DNA of 64,000 nt from Rikenella sp031549665 (lineage in GTDB: Bacteria > Bacteroidota > Bacteroidia > Bacteroidales > Rikenellaceae): NCBI GenBank assembly GCA_031549665.1, contig JAVBPJ010000006.1, positions 1 to 64,000 of the forward strand, written 5' to 3'. Shown here in pieces: positions 1-8,936 of this stretch (positions are counted from its first letter, which is position 1; every line of letters starts with the position of its first letter). The notes beneath the pieces are model-generated. The model had not been told where the DNA came from and made no database searches. It worked only from the letters and a program-made list of their open reading frames with translations. The translations under genes were made by a program, and so were the position numbers.

Positions 1-373
1 ACTGGTCCGACTATTGGATTATGGCGTTTTCTCACGATGTTGATGTTGATTGGCCGTGATGGCGGCAGAGGCGCCCGGATGCGTTGGAAAGAGCCGACGG
101 CTTTGGAGATGGGGTGGGGAGGCGAACGAAAGCTTGCTTTCGGGCGAGGGCCGTCCCGTTCGTACCCAAAACTACGCAGTAGCTCCCAACGCAGCCGCAA
201 GCCAACCACCCGGTACAACCCAACCGCACAAACCCAAAACCGCCCGCCGCGGGCACGCGGGGCCTGCGCGGCCCGAGCGCAGTTAGAGTAAACACAGGAA
301 AGCCCACCGTGGGCACACGGGGACTGAGCGCAGTTGGAGAAAAATTAGAATAAAAGACTCGAAGAGTCCGGCC
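1..373. other. Non-coding left edge, no gene recognised
   Basis: The short open frames here have no recognisable family and are mutually overlapping, so I call no gene. The stretch holds a small hairpin near 131-145 (GAAAGC/GCTTTC arms, no T-run) and a degenerate direct repeat listed separately. It lies downstream of the minus-strand gltA and may be a trailer or the end of something outside the window. Confidence 0.5.
243..343. repeat. Two-copy degenerate direct repeat
   Basis: Two GC-rich units, about 243-292 and 302-343, share the blocks GGGCACnCGGGG and GAGCGCAGTTnGAG with one internal insertion. The period is about 55-60 bp. No coding frame is conserved between them. Function unknown. 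Confidence 0.4.
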
Positions 374-1762
374 TTATTTCAGCGAGCGGATGTAGTCGTG
401 GATGGCGGCAGCGGCTTTGCGGCCGGCTCCCATGGCCAGGATCACGGTGGCTGATCCGGTAACGGCGTCGCCTCCGGCGAAGATGCCGGGTCGGGTGGTG
501 GCTCCTTCGTCCGAGCTGACGATGCCGCCTCGGCGGGAGGTTTCGAGTCCCGGGGTGGTGTGGGCGATCAGCGGGTTGGGCGAGGTACCCAGGGCCATGA
601 CCACCACGTCGCACGGGATTTCGAATTCCGATCCGGCGATGGGGACGGGGGAGCGTCGTCCCGAGGCGTCCGGTTCGCCCAGTTCCATGCGTATGCAGCG
701 TATGCCGGTTACCCATCCTTTGTCGTTTCCGAGGATTTCGGTGGGGTTGGTGAGCATTTGAAAGTCGATGCCCTCTTCCTTGGCGTGGTGTACCTCTTCG
801 GTGCGTGCGGGGAGTTCGGCTTCGGAGCGGCGGTATACGATAAATGCTTCGGTGCCGAGCCGTTTGGCGGTTCGGACGGCGTCCATGGCCACGTTGCCTC
901 CGCCGACCACCACCACGCGGTTGCCCGTGAAGATGGGGGTGTCGTACGACTGGTCGAAGGCCTTCATCAGGTTGGTGCGGGTGAGGAATTCGTTGGCCGA
1001 CACCACGCCGTTCAGGTTTTCGCCCGGGATGCCCATGAAGTTGGGCAGTCCGGCTCCCGATCCGATGAAGACGGCGTCGAAACCCTCCTGGTCGAGCAGT
1101 TGATCGACCGTAACGGTGCGTCCCACCACCACGTCGGTTTCGATGTTCACGCCCAGCCGGCGTACGCTCTCCACCTCGCCCTCCACCACGCTCTCTTTGG
1201 GCAGGCGGAATTCGGGGATGCCGTATTGCAGCACGCCTCCGGCGCGGTGCAGCGCTTCGAAGATGGTAACTCCATAGCCCATTTTAGCCAGGTCGGCGGC
1301 GCAGGATAGTCCGGCGGGGCCGCTGCCGATCACCGCCACGCGGTGTCCGTTGAAAGGTTTGGGTTCGGCCAGGACGACGTTTTGTTCGCGGCCCCAGTCG
1401 CCTACAAAACGTTCCAGTTTGCCGATGGCCACCGATTCGCCCTTGATGCCGAGGATGCACGACCCCTCGCATTGGATCTCCTGCGGGCATACGCGTCCGC
1501 ACACCGAGGGCAGGGAGCTGTCTTGGGCGATCACCCGCGCGGCTTGCGCGAAATCGCCGTTCAGTACCTCTTTGATAAACGCCGGAATTTGGATCGATAC
1601 GGGGCAGGCGTCCACGCAGCGCGGTTTTTTGCAGTCGAGACAGCGCGAGGCTTCGCGTTGCGCCTCCTGCACGTTGTATCCGTAGCACACCTCTTCGAAG
1701 TTGGTGGCGCGTGTGGCGGGGTCTTGTTCCCGCACGGGGGTGCGTTCTATTTTATTGGCCAT
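374..1762 (-). CDS. gltA: NADPH-dependent glutamate synthase small subunit / NfnB-like flavoprotein
   Basis: The 462-residue protein begins with a cysteine-rich Fe-S domain (RCLDCKKPRCVDACP near residue 40, then CGRVCPQEIQCEGSC near 88-102). An FAD-binding GSGPAGLSCAADLAK segment and a second nucleotide motif GGGNVAMDAVRTAK follow. This is the GltD/DPYD-N flavoprotein family. When paired, as here, with a sulfide/dihydroorotate-dehydrogenase-like FAD/NAD protein 31 bp upstream, the two usually correspond to NfnAB. That cytoplasmic enzyme bifurcates electrons between NADPH, NAD+ and ferredoxin. Genome annotation often labels the gene glutamate synthase, but the large glutamate synthase subunit is not adjacent. 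The NfnB role is an inference from the pairing; the family call is firm. Confidence 0.85.
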   Translation of the reverse strand: MANKIERTPVREQDPATRATNFEEVCYGYNVQEAQREASRCLDCKKPRCVDACPVSIQIPAFIKEVLNGDFAQAARVIAQDSSLPSVCGRVCPQEIQCEGSCILGIKGESVAIGKLERFVGDWGREQNVVLAEPKPFNGHRVAVIGSGPAGLSCAADLAKMGYGVTIFEALHRAGGVLQYGIPEFRLPKESVVEGEVESVRRLGVNIETDVVVGRTVTVDQLLDQEGFDAVFIGSGAGLPNFMGIPGENLNGVVSANEFLTRTNLMKAFDQSYDTPIFTGNRVVVVGGGNVAMDAVRTAKRLGTEAFIVYRRSEAELPARTEEVHHAKEEGIDFQMLTNPTEILGNDKGWVTGIRCIRMELGEPDASGRRSPVPIAGSEFEIPCDVVVMALGTSPNPLIAHTTPGLETSRRGGIVSSDEGATTRPGIFAGGDAVTGSATVILAMGAGRKAAAAIHDYIRSLK

Positions 1763-1793
1763 GGGGTCAGGTGTTCTTTGGGATAACGGTGCG

Positions 1794-2669
1794 TTAGAGT
1801 CCGATGTTACATTTGTGTCCGGCGGCCCGTTCGGCCTCTTTGGCGCGCAGGCGTTCTTCGATGGTGCGGTACATGCCCTGGCGGCGCATCGCCTCGTCGA
1901 AATCGACCTCGTGGCCGTCGAATTCGGGCCCTTCCACGCAGGCGAAGCGGGTTTTTCCGCCCACCGTTACGCGGCAGGCGCCGCACATGCCCGTGCCGTC
2001 CACCATCAGGGTGTTGAGGCTCACGATGGTGGGGATGCCCAGCTCGCGGGTGGTCAACGAAACGAACTTCATCATGATCATGGGGCCGATGGCGATCACT
2101 TCGTCGTAACGGTTCCCCTGGGCCACCAGGTTGCGGAGCAGGTCGGTAACCAGCCCTTTGAATCCCTGCGAACCGTCGTCGGTGGCGATGTGCAGGTGGG
2201 GCGTGAGGGCGCGGAACTCCTCTTCGAGCAGCACCAGTTCCCTGTTTTTGGCCCCGATAATCACGTGCGGCTGCACGCCCCGCTGGGCCAGCCATTTCAC
2301 TTGCGGATAGACGGGAGCGGCTCCCAAACCTCCGGCCACAAACAGGAAACGTTTCGAAGCCAGGGCCTCGGCGGGCAGGTGGATGAATTCGGAGGGGTGT
2401 CCGAGCGGGCCTACGAAGTCGGCGAACGAGTCGCCCTCTTCCAGCGCGACGATGCGCATGGTCGAGGCGCCGATGGCCTGAATGACGATGGTAACGGTGC
2501 CTCGCTCCGCGTCGTAGTCGCACACGGTGAGCGGAATACGCTCGCCTTTTTCGTCGACGATCACAATCAGGAATTGCCCGGGCTGGGCCGAGCGGGCTAC
2601 GCGGGGAGCCTCCACCTCCATCAGGTAGGTCGATGGGGCTAATAGGCTCTTTTTTAGTATTTTGAACAT
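1794..2669 (-). CDS. Sulfide/dihydroorotate dehydrogenase-like FAD/NAD-binding protein (NfnA-like)
   Basis: This 291-residue protein has the PyrK/ferredoxin-NADP reductase layout: an FAD-binding barrel, an NAD-binding core (FVAGGLGAAPVYPQVKWLA) and a C-terminal [2Fe-2S] motif CGACRVTV...FACVEGPEFDGHEVDFD. I chose the ATG at 2669, giving MFKILKKS, because it matches the usual N-terminus of the family; an in-frame ATG nine codons upstream would overlap the promoter. It is the first gene of a two-gene unit with the downstream gltA-like gene. With it, it would form a ferredoxin/NAD/NADP transhydrogenase complex; which direction runs in vivo cannot be read here. Confidence 0.82.
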   Translation of the reverse strand: MFKILKKSLLAPSTYLMEVEAPRVARSAQPGQFLIVIVDEKGERIPLTVCDYDAERGTVTIVIQAIGASTMRIVALEEGDSFADFVGPLGHPSEFIHLPAEALASKRFLFVAGGLGAAPVYPQVKWLAQRGVQPHVIIGAKNRELVLLEEEFRALTPHLHIATDDGSQGFKGLVTDLLRNLVAQGNRYDEVIAIGPMIMMKFVSLTTRELGIPTIVSLNTLMVDGTGMCGACRVTVGGKTRFACVEGPEFDGHEVDFDEAMRRQGMYRTIEERLRAKEAERAAGHKCNIGL

Positions 2670-2693
2670 TCTTCGAAAGGGATTTCCAAGCCG

Positions 2694-2724
2694 CAAAGGT
2701 ACAAAATCTCCGGGCCGTTGGCAA
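2694..2724 (-). promoter_or_regulatory. Promoter of the NfnAB-like pair
   Basis: On the minus strand a -7 box TACCTTTG occupies 2694-2701. A TTG -33 element lies at 2722-2724, 20 bp further upstream. This matches the Bacteroidetes housekeeping promoter. Confidence 0.65.
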
Positions 2725-2781
2725 CGGTTGTTGGTTTCTGAACAACCCCTCGGGGGAATGTTAATTATCGGGGAGGGAGGA

Positions 2782-3858
2782 TTACCGCTCCATCTCGGCC
2801 AGCAGGCGCAGTTCGCGGGCCGGACGGACAGGGTCGTTGGTGATGATCACCACCCCTTCGGAAATTTGACCCACCACTCCGGCGGTGTTGACCGTGGCGG
2901 TGAGGGTGGCGGTCTCGCCCGGGGCAAGGGTCATCCGGTCGGATTCGAGCCTGATCCGGCCGCTGCTGGGGCCGAAGTAGCGGATCACGAGCGGGCCCGC
3001 GCCGCTGTTCGACAGGAAAAACTGGCGCACCAGGGTTCGGCCGGCGGGTTGGTTGCTGAAGTGGTAAAAGAGCGAGGAGTAGTCGCCGATGGGGGCTTTC
3101 CGGGGATCGGCCTTGCTGAAATCTTCGGTGAAAATGGCGCTCAGTTCAATGGGCTGGTCCCACTGCGACTTGTCGTTTACCAGCAACGAAAACGAGGTTT
3201 TTTGCATGCCCCACAGATCGACCTGCGTGCCGTCGACGGAAACGGTTACCTCGCTCCGTTCGCGGGGGGCGAGGGTGCTCTTTTTGGGTACGGCGCGGAT
3301 GTAGGCGGGCAGTTGGGCGGCGTCGACCCCGATGCGGAGGGGGCGGTCGGAATCGTTCGCAACGCCCAGGGTGCGGGTGGTAACCCGCCCGCGCGGAATG
3401 GGGCCGAGATAGAGTGCGCGCTCGGTCATGCGCAGGCCGTCGCTCAGGTAGTAGGGGTAGTCGTCCTTGAGGGTGCGCGGACGGCCGATCACCTGCCCCC
3501 GCAGCAGCAGGCTGAGGGTACCTCGGGGGTCGGTGGTGTTGACCGACAGGCTTTTTTCAAAAGGGCCCGGGCGGTTTTCGGGGTCGAACGAAACCTGGAT
3601 TTCGCCCGACTTGCCCGGCGGTATGGGGGCCTTGGAAAAACGAGGCGTGGTGCAGCCGCACGTAACGCCGACGCTCAGAATGACCAGCGGGGCCGACCCG
3701 GCGTTCCGGAAGCGGAACGTGTAGCTCACCGGCCCGTCCACCTCTTTGATCGGGCCGAAATCCCACACGGAGCGTTCGAATTCGATCCGGGCGGCGTTGT
3801 TTTGAGCCGGGGCAACGGCCGGAAGCAACAGCAGGATAAACAGAACGATCTTTCTCAT
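2782..3858 (-). CDS. DUF1573 domain-containing exported protein
   Basis: The 358-residue protein starts with a signal peptide (MRKIVLFILLLLPAVAPAQ). An Ig-like DUF1573 domain follows, recognisable from the DFGPIKE...YTFRFRNAGSAPLVI...CGCTTP...GKSGEIQVSFD pattern in the first 110 residues; further Ig-like stretches make up the rest. DUF1573 proteins are common, mostly uncharacterised periplasmic or surface proteins of Bacteroidetes. The start codon lies 7 bp after the mnmA stop, so it is probably cotranscribed with mnmA and the ABC permease. No enzymatic motif was seen. Confidence 0.8.
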   Translation of the reverse strand: MRKIVLFILLLLPAVAPAQNNAARIEFERSVWDFGPIKEVDGPVSYTFRFRNAGSAPLVILSVGVTCGCTTPRFSKAPIPPGKSGEIQVSFDPENRPGPFEKSLSVNTTDPRGTLSLLLRGQVIGRPRTLKDDYPYYLSDGLRMTERALYLGPIPRGRVTTRTLGVANDSDRPLRIGVDAAQLPAYIRAVPKKSTLAPRERSEVTVSVDGTQVDLWGMQKTSFSLLVNDKSQWDQPIELSAIFTEDFSKADPRKAPIGDYSSLFYHFSNQPAGRTLVRQFFLSNSGAGPLVIRYFGPSSGRIRLESDRMTLAPGETATLTATVNTAGVVGQISEGVVIITNDPVRPARELRLLAEMER

Positions 3859-3865
3859 GGCGGTT

Positions 3866-5026
3866 TTATGCGTCGATTACGCCCGATCCGATCAACTCGC
3901 CGTCCTGCCCGTACCAGGCGGCGAACTGTCCGGCGGTGATGCCCCGCTGCGGGCGGTCGAAGGTGATGATTCCGGCTCCGTCGCGCAGGGTAAGGGTTCC
4001 CGTTTGCAGCGGTTGCCGGTAGCGGATACGGAACAGAAAGGGGGCCGAGGCTCCTTCGCCCAGGGCCAGGTCGGGACGAACCCAGTGCATCTCGTCGGGG
4101 CGGATCAGCAGTCCGCTGCGGTACAGACCCGGGTGGTTCTCGCCCATGCCGACGTAGACGGTGTTGGTTGTGGTGTCGATGGCCAGCACGAACAGCGGCT
4201 CGGCCTTGCCGCCCACTTGCAGGCCTTTGCGCTGGCCGATGGTGTAAAAATGGGCGCCGTTGTGGTGTCCCGCCACGCTTCCGTCGGCGGGGGTGTAGCG
4301 GTAGGGTTGATAGGGGTCGTGGGGGGCGTCGTACCCTTTCCAGTCGGCGGCGATTTCGATGATTTCGCCCCGTTTGGCGGCCAGTTTCTGTTGCAGGAAA
4401 ACGGGCAGGTCGACCTTGCCCACAAAGCAGATGCCCTGCGAATCCTTGCGGTCGGCGGTGGCCAGCCCCTGCTCGGCGGCGATTCGGCGCACTTCCGATT
4501 TTTCGAGGTGGCCGATGGGAAACAGCGCGCGCGACAACTGGGCCTGATTCAACTGGCAAAGGAAGTAGCTTTGGTCTTTGTTGCGGTCGACGCCCGCCAG
4601 CAGGCGGAATTTTTTATCGGGAGTTTGCTCTACACGGCAGTAGTGGCCCGTGGCGACGTAGTCGGCGCCCAGGTCGAGGGCTGCTTGCAGAAAGGCGTCG
4701 AACTTGATTTCGCGGTTGCACAGCACGTCGGGGTTCGGGGTGCGGCCCCGTTCGTATTCGCTGAACATGTAGTCGACCACCCGTTCGCGGTAGGGGCCGC
4801 TCAGGTCGATGAAATGGAAGGGAATTTCCAGTTTTTTGGCCACCAGTTCGGCGAACAGCCGGTCGTCGTTCCAGGGGCAGTCGCCCGCCAGGGTGCCGGT
4901 GGTGTCGTGCCAGTTGCGCATGAACAGGCCCACCACGTCCCACCCCTGCTGCTTGAGCAGGTAGGCGGCCACGCTCGAATCGACCCCGCCCGAGAGTCCC
5001 ACGACCACACGTCCCCTGCTACTCAT
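3866..5026 (-). CDS. mnmA: tRNA-specific 2-thiouridylase MnmA
   Basis: The 386-residue enzyme thiolates U34 of tRNA-Lys, -Glu and -Gln. The ATP PP-loop SGGVDSS sits at residues 12-18. The two catalytic cysteines are visible: C103 in NPDVLCNREIKF and C200 in QGICFVG. Length fits the family. The start overlaps the stop of the upstream permease by 8 bp (ATGAGTAG), indicating translational coupling, and DUF1573 follows immediately. This is the usual single-copy bacterial gene and there is nothing degenerate in it. Confidence 0.95.
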   Translation of the reverse strand: MSSRGRVVVGLSGGVDSSVAAYLLKQQGWDVVGLFMRNWHDTTGTLAGDCPWNDDRLFAELVAKKLEIPFHFIDLSGPYRERVVDYMFSEYERGRTPNPDVLCNREIKFDAFLQAALDLGADYVATGHYCRVEQTPDKKFRLLAGVDRNKDQSYFLCQLNQAQLSRALFPIGHLEKSEVRRIAAEQGLATADRKDSQGICFVGKVDLPVFLQQKLAAKRGEIIEIAADWKGYDAPHDPYQPYRYTPADGSVAGHHNGAHFYTIGQRKGLQVGGKAEPLFVLAIDTTTNTVYVGMGENHPGLYRSGLLIRPDEMHWVRPDLALGEGASAPFLFRIRYRQPLQTGTLTLRDGAGIITFDRPQRGITAGQFAAWYGQDGELIGSGVIDA

Positions 5027-6263
5027 AACGCAAAGCCTCCACGGGGTCCAGTCCCGCCGCCTTGCGGGCGGGCAGGTAGCCGGAACAGATGCCTACCAGC
5101 AGGCACAGCGCAACCCCCAGCACCAGCCACCCCCAGGGGATGACGAAGGCTCCGCCGGTGAGCAGCGAAATAAGGTTGCCGCACAAAATGCCCAACACGA
5201 TGCCGGCCGCGCCGCCCATCTGGCTGATGAGGATGGATTCGAACAGGAACTGCTGCTCGATCACGCGGGGCTTGGCGCCCAAGGCCATGCGGGTGCCGAT
5301 CTCGCGGGTTCGTTCGCCCACCGACACCAGCATGATGTTCATCAGTCCCACGGCGGCTCCCAGCAGGGTGATCAGGCCGATGAGCGAAGCGGCCATGGTA
5401 ACCATTGCCAGGTTTTCGATCATCATGTTGGCAAAGCTGTCGCTGCGGTTGATTGAGAAGTCCGAATCGTCCGAGGCCGACAGGCGGCGGATGGTGCGGA
5501 ACACCCCCTCGGCCTCGCTGGCGGCCAGGTCCATCCATTCGGGCTGGTCGGGCGTGACGGCGATCGACACGTTGGGGTAGGGGATGGCGAAAAGGGCCCG
5601 GGCGGCGGTGATGGGTATGATCATCCGCAGGTCTTCGCTGCGTCCCATGCTCGCTCCTTTTGCGGCCAGTACGCCGACCACCGTGAACGAGGCGCCTCCC
5701 GTACTTATCTGCTGGTTGATGGGGTCGTCGTCGGGGAAGAGTACGCGGGCCACGTCGCTGCCGATGATGGCCACGCTGCGGCCCCCGCTCACTTCGATTT
5801 GAGAAAAATTCCGGCCCTCCGCCAAGTTGTCGCCGCTGTTTTTCAGCGCGTTTTCGTTGCCGCCGTAGAGCCGCACGTTGGGGTTGGTTTTGACCGACCC
5901 GCGCTTGATGATGGCCGATCCGCTGACGTTCATTGACAGCGAAACGGTGGAGGGAACGGTAAAACGCTCTTGAAATTCGCGGGCCTGGTCGTACGAGATT
6001 TGCGCTTGGTTTCGATTTCGCCGTCCGTCGGGGCCTCCCTGGGCGGTGATGGTCCGGTTGCTGATCGTAAAACTGTTCGCCCCGAGGGCCGAAAACGAGT
6101 CGGTAATGCTTCCCTTGATCGATTCGATGGCCGTAACGATCCCCACCAGCGAAAGGATGCCGATGGCGATGATGGCCATGGTGAGTACCGCGCGCAGCTT
6201 GTTGCTGGCGATCGAGGCGTAGGCGATACGCAAATTTTCGTGTAGGAAAGAGCCGAATTTCAC
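5019..6263 (-). CDS. MacB/FtsX-type ABC transporter permease
   Basis: The protein has a first membrane helix, a large periplasmic MacB-type core (GGPDGRR...YDQAREFQERF...ALKNSGDNLAEGRNFSQ), and a C-terminal FtsX domain with three helices (SLIGLITLLGAAVGLMNIML, ERTREIGTRMALGAK). I place the start at a GTG at 6263 (414 aa), giving VKFGSFLHENLRIAYASIASNKLR, the normal N-terminus of this family. The longest frame, from 6593, would run antisense into glmM and has implausible N-terminal sequence; an ATG at 6344 would overlap glmM. No cognate ATPase or membrane-fusion gene is adjacent, so the partner is elsewhere. Substrate unknown. Confidence 0.85.
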   Translation of the reverse strand: MKFGSFLHENLRIAYASIASNKLRAVLTMAIIAIGILSLVGIVTAIESIKGSITDSFSALGANSFTISNRTITAQGGPDGRRNRNQAQISYDQAREFQERFTVPSTVSLSMNVSGSAIIKRGSVKTNPNVRLYGGNENALKNSGDNLAEGRNFSQIEVSGGRSVAIIGSDVARVLFPDDDPINQQISTGGASFTVVGVLAAKGASMGRSEDLRMIIPITAARALFAIPYPNVSIAVTPDQPEWMDLAASEAEGVFRTIRRLSASDDSDFSINRSDSFANMMIENLAMVTMAASLIGLITLLGAAVGLMNIMLVSVGERTREIGTRMALGAKPRVIEQQFLFESILISQMGGAAGIVLGILCGNLISLLTGGAFVIPWGWLVLGVALCLLVGICSGYLPARKAAGLDPVEALRYE

Positions 6264-6333
6264 GTCCAGGTTTTCTAATGTGGAGCTAAAGTAGTAATTT
6301 AGCTGCTCATTCAAAAATCTGACGCAAAAAACA

Positions 6334-7713
6334 ATGACACTCATCAAGTCGATCTCGGGCATCCGCGGCACCATCGGGGGCCGTCCCGCAGAGGCGCTTA
6401 CGCCGATAGATCTGGTTAAATTCGCCGCTTCGTACAGCCGGTGGCTCGGGGAGCAATCGGGCGACAAACGGTTAAAAGTGGTGTTGGGCCGCGATGCCCG
6501 GATTTCGGGCGAAATGGTCTCGAACATCGTGGAGGGAACCCTCTCGGCCTGCGGGGTCGATGTGGTATCGCTCGGACTGGCCACCACGCCCACGGTCGAA
6601 ATGGCCGTCCCCTATTACGAGGCCGACGGGGGGATCATCCTCACCGCCAGCCACAACCCCAAACAATGGAACGCCCTTAAACTGCTCAACCGCAACGGGG
6701 AGTTTCTTTCCGACGCCGAAGGCAAGCGGATCCTCGCCATCGCCGAATCGGAGGGATACGCTTTTGCCGGGGTGGATGCCCTGGGCGCGGTTCAGCCCGA
6801 TTCGTTCGACGAACGCCACATCGAAGCCGTGCTGTCGCTCATGCTCGTGGATATCGACGCTGTGCGCAAAGCGAACTTCAAAGTGGTGGTCGACGCCGTG
6901 AACTCGGTGGGCGGAACCATCATTCCCGAACTGCTGGAAACGATGGGGGTCGAGGTGGTGCGCCTGCACTGCACCCCGAACGGACACTTCCCGCACAACC
7001 CCGAACCCCTGCCCGAACACCTGACCGAAATTTCGGCGCGGGTGGTGAGCGAGGGGGCCCACCTGGGCATTGTGGTCGATCCCGACGTCGACCGGCTGGC
7101 CATCGTTTGCGAAGACGGAACCATGTTCGGCGAAGAGTATACGCTGGTGGCGGTGGCCGACTACGTGCTGTCGAAAACCCCGGGAGCGGCTGTTTCCAAC
7201 CTCAGTTCGTCGCGCGCGCTGCGCGACATCGCCGAGAAGTACGGGCAACCGTACAGCGCGGCCGCCGTGGGCGAGGTGAACGTGGTGGCCGAAATGAAAC
7301 GCGCCGCCGCCGTGATCGGCGGCGAAGGGAACGGCGGAGTGATCTACCCCGAGCTGCACTACGGCCGCGACGCGCTGGTGGGCGTGGCCCTGTTCCTGAC
7401 CCACCTGGCCGGGAGCGGCATGAGCTGCTCGGAGCTGCGCAAAAGCTATCCCCGGTACTACATGTCGAAAAACAAAATCGAACTGCCCGCCGGGGTCGAT
7501 GTCGACGCCGTTTTGGAGCGCGTCCGGCAAAACCACGCCTCGGAACGGGTAACCACCATCGACGGGGTGAAAATCGATTTTCCGATCGAATGGGTTCACC
7601 TGCGTAAGTCGAATACCGAACCCATCATCCGGATCTACTCCGAAAGCACCACCCCCGAGGGGGCCGAGGCGCTGGCCCGTCGAATGATCGGAGAGATCGG
7701 GAGCTATCTGTAA
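6334..7713 (+). CDS. glmM: Phosphoglucosamine mutase (phosphohexomutase family)
   Basis: This 459-residue alpha-D-phosphohexomutase has the phosphoserine loop TASHNPK (S106), the Mg2+ loop DPDVDR near residue 250, the sugar-specificity loop GGEGNGG near 329 and the phosphate-binding end RKSNTEPIIRIYSES. In Bacteroidales the homologue beginning MTLIKSISGIRGTIGG is the one annotated GlmM, converting glucosamine-6-P to glucosamine-1-P for UDP-GlcNAc synthesis. A phosphomannomutase role cannot be excluded from sequence alone. The gene is divergent from the ABC permease with about 70 bp between the chosen starts. Confidence 0.88.
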   Translation: MTLIKSISGIRGTIGGRPAEALTPIDLVKFAASYSRWLGEQSGDKRLKVVLGRDARISGEMVSNIVEGTLSACGVDVVSLGLATTPTVEMAVPYYEADGGIILTASHNPKQWNALKLLNRNGEFLSDAEGKRILAIAESEGYAFAGVDALGAVQPDSFDERHIEAVLSLMLVDIDAVRKANFKVVVDAVNSVGGTIIPELLETMGVEVVRLHCTPNGHFPHNPEPLPEHLTEISARVVSEGAHLGIVVDPDVDRLAIVCEDGTMFGEEYTLVAVADYVLSKTPGAAVSNLSSSRALRDIAEKYGQPYSAAAVGEVNVVAEMKRAAAVIGGEGNGGVIYPELHYGRDALVGVALFLTHLAGSGMSCSELRKSYPRYYMSKNKIELPAGVDVDAVLERVRQNHASERVTTIDGVKIDFPIEWVHLRKSNTEPIIRIYSESTTPEGAEALARRMIGEIGSYL

Positions 7714-7719
7714 AAGAAA

Positions 7720-7819
7720 GTGGGTAAGCTACTCGCATCGCACCGCTACAACCGCTTACCCTTGCTTCCTTCCGGACCTGGGGGATTCAGCGGGAGCTGG
7801 TCGTACAAGACTTACCCAC
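7720..7819 (-). ncRNA. ffs: Signal recognition particle RNA (small bacterial 4.5S type)
   Basis: Read on the minus strand, the segment carries the universally conserved SRP domain IV core CAGGTCCGGAAGGAAGCA. It is closed by complementary ends GTGGGTAAG and CTTACCCAC, giving a hairpin-like RNA of about 100 nt. A TACCTTTG -7 box at 7825-7832 would start transcription almost exactly at the proposed 5' end. It is antisense-oriented between glmM and mltG. Confidence 0.93.
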
Positions 7820-7824
7820 GGGCA

Positions 7825-7832
7825 CAAAGGTA
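7825..7832 (-). promoter_or_regulatory. -7 box of the SRP RNA promoter
   Basis: TACCTTTG on the minus strand lies 5 bp before the RNA 5' end. It fits TAnnTTTG. No clear -33 TTG was found at the normal spacing. Confidence 0.6.
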
Positions 7833-7847
7833 ATCAAAAATTTAGCC

Positions 7848-8924
7848 ATGGCACAGAAAACAGCGAAGCAAAAACGAATCACGGGACTTAACAGGCCCCT
7901 GGTTTGGGTGTTGGCGGCCATTGTTCTGCTGCTGGCCCTGGCGGGCGGCGGCTGGTTTTTGGACGCATACCGTTTCCGCATCGAATCGGCCGTTGCCCGC
8001 ACCGACAGCGTGCAGGTGCGCTCCGGAACCGATTTCGAAACCCTCACCCGTCAGTTGGAGGAGCGGGGCATGCTCTGCAATCCCGGCAGGTGGCGCACCC
8101 TTGCCCGCCGCCACGGACTCGACACGGTGCAGGCGGGAAACTACCTGCTTGAAAAGGGAGCCTCGTACCGAACCGTGCTGAATCGACTGGCCCACGGGCG
8201 GCAAACTCCCGTTCGGGTAATCTTCAACAGCCTCCGCACCGTCGAACGCCTGGCCGGTGTGCTGGGGCGGCAGCTCGAAGCCGACTCGGCGGACTGGCTG
8301 GCCACGTTCCGCGATCCGTCGGTGGCGGCCTCGACGGGACTGACCCGCGCCACCTTCCCCTCGCTGTTCATCCCCAACACCTACGAGCTGTACTGGACCA
8401 TCGACCCTGCAGCCTTTATCGAACGGATGAAGATGGAGAATGGCCACTTTTGGACCGATGCCCGCTGCACGCAGGCCGCCGCGCTGGAACTGACCCCCGA
8501 AGAGGTGTCGACCCTGGCTTCAATCGTGATCGAGGAGACCAAACGCGAGTCTGAAATGACCCGGGTGGCCGGAGTCTACATCAACCGCTTGCGGAAAGGA
8601 ATGCCCCTTCAGGCCGACCCCACCGTCAAATACGCCGTGGGCGACCCCACCCTGCGCCGCATCCTGCACCGGCACCTGGAGGTCGATTCGCCCTACAACA
8701 CCTATAAACACGGAGGCCTGCCCCCCGGGCCGATCTGCATTCCGCCCATCGCGGCCATCGACGCCGTGCTGGCCTATGCCGATCCGGCCAACCGGAACGA
8801 CGACTACTATTTTTGCGCCGCCGCCGACTTCTCGGGCCGGCACGTATTTGCCAAGACCCTCGACCAACACAACCGTAACAAGGCCGCCTACGTACGGGAA
8901 CTCAACCGGCGCGGCATCCGATAA
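7848..8924 (+). CDS. mltG: Endolytic murein transglycosylase MltG
   Basis: The 358-residue YceG-family protein has one N-terminal membrane helix (about residues 18-37) and a periplasmic catalytic domain. The signature ASIVIEETKRESE (catalytic Glu near residue 229), followed by YINRLRKGMPLQADPTVKYA and SPYNTYKHGGLPPGPI, is diagnostic. MltG cleaves nascent glycan strands and terminates peptidoglycan polymerisation. The CDF transporter gene starts 12 bp downstream, suggesting cotranscription without an obvious functional link. Confidence 0.93.
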   Translation: MAQKTAKQKRITGLNRPLVWVLAAIVLLLALAGGGWFLDAYRFRIESAVARTDSVQVRSGTDFETLTRQLEERGMLCNPGRWRTLARRHGLDTVQAGNYLLEKGASYRTVLNRLAHGRQTPVRVIFNSLRTVERLAGVLGRQLEADSADWLATFRDPSVAASTGLTRATFPSLFIPNTYELYWTIDPAAFIERMKMENGHFWTDARCTQAAALELTPEEVSTLASIVIEETKRESEMTRVAGVYINRLRKGMPLQADPTVKYAVGDPTLRRILHRHLEVDSPYNTYKHGGLPPGPICIPPIAAIDAVLAYADPANRNDDYYFCAAADFSGRHVFAKTLDQHNRNKAAYVRELNRRGIR

Positions 8925-8936
8925 TTCCCAGTCGCC

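Noticed and set aside
37..316. Overlapping small frames at the left edge
   Set aside because: Composition is that of GC-rich random frames, no start context or family, and one frame covers a direct repeat.
6264..6593. N-terminal extension of the ABC permease
   Set aside because: It is antisense to glmM and not similar to the permease family, which starts at the membrane-proximal VKFGSFLHENLR.
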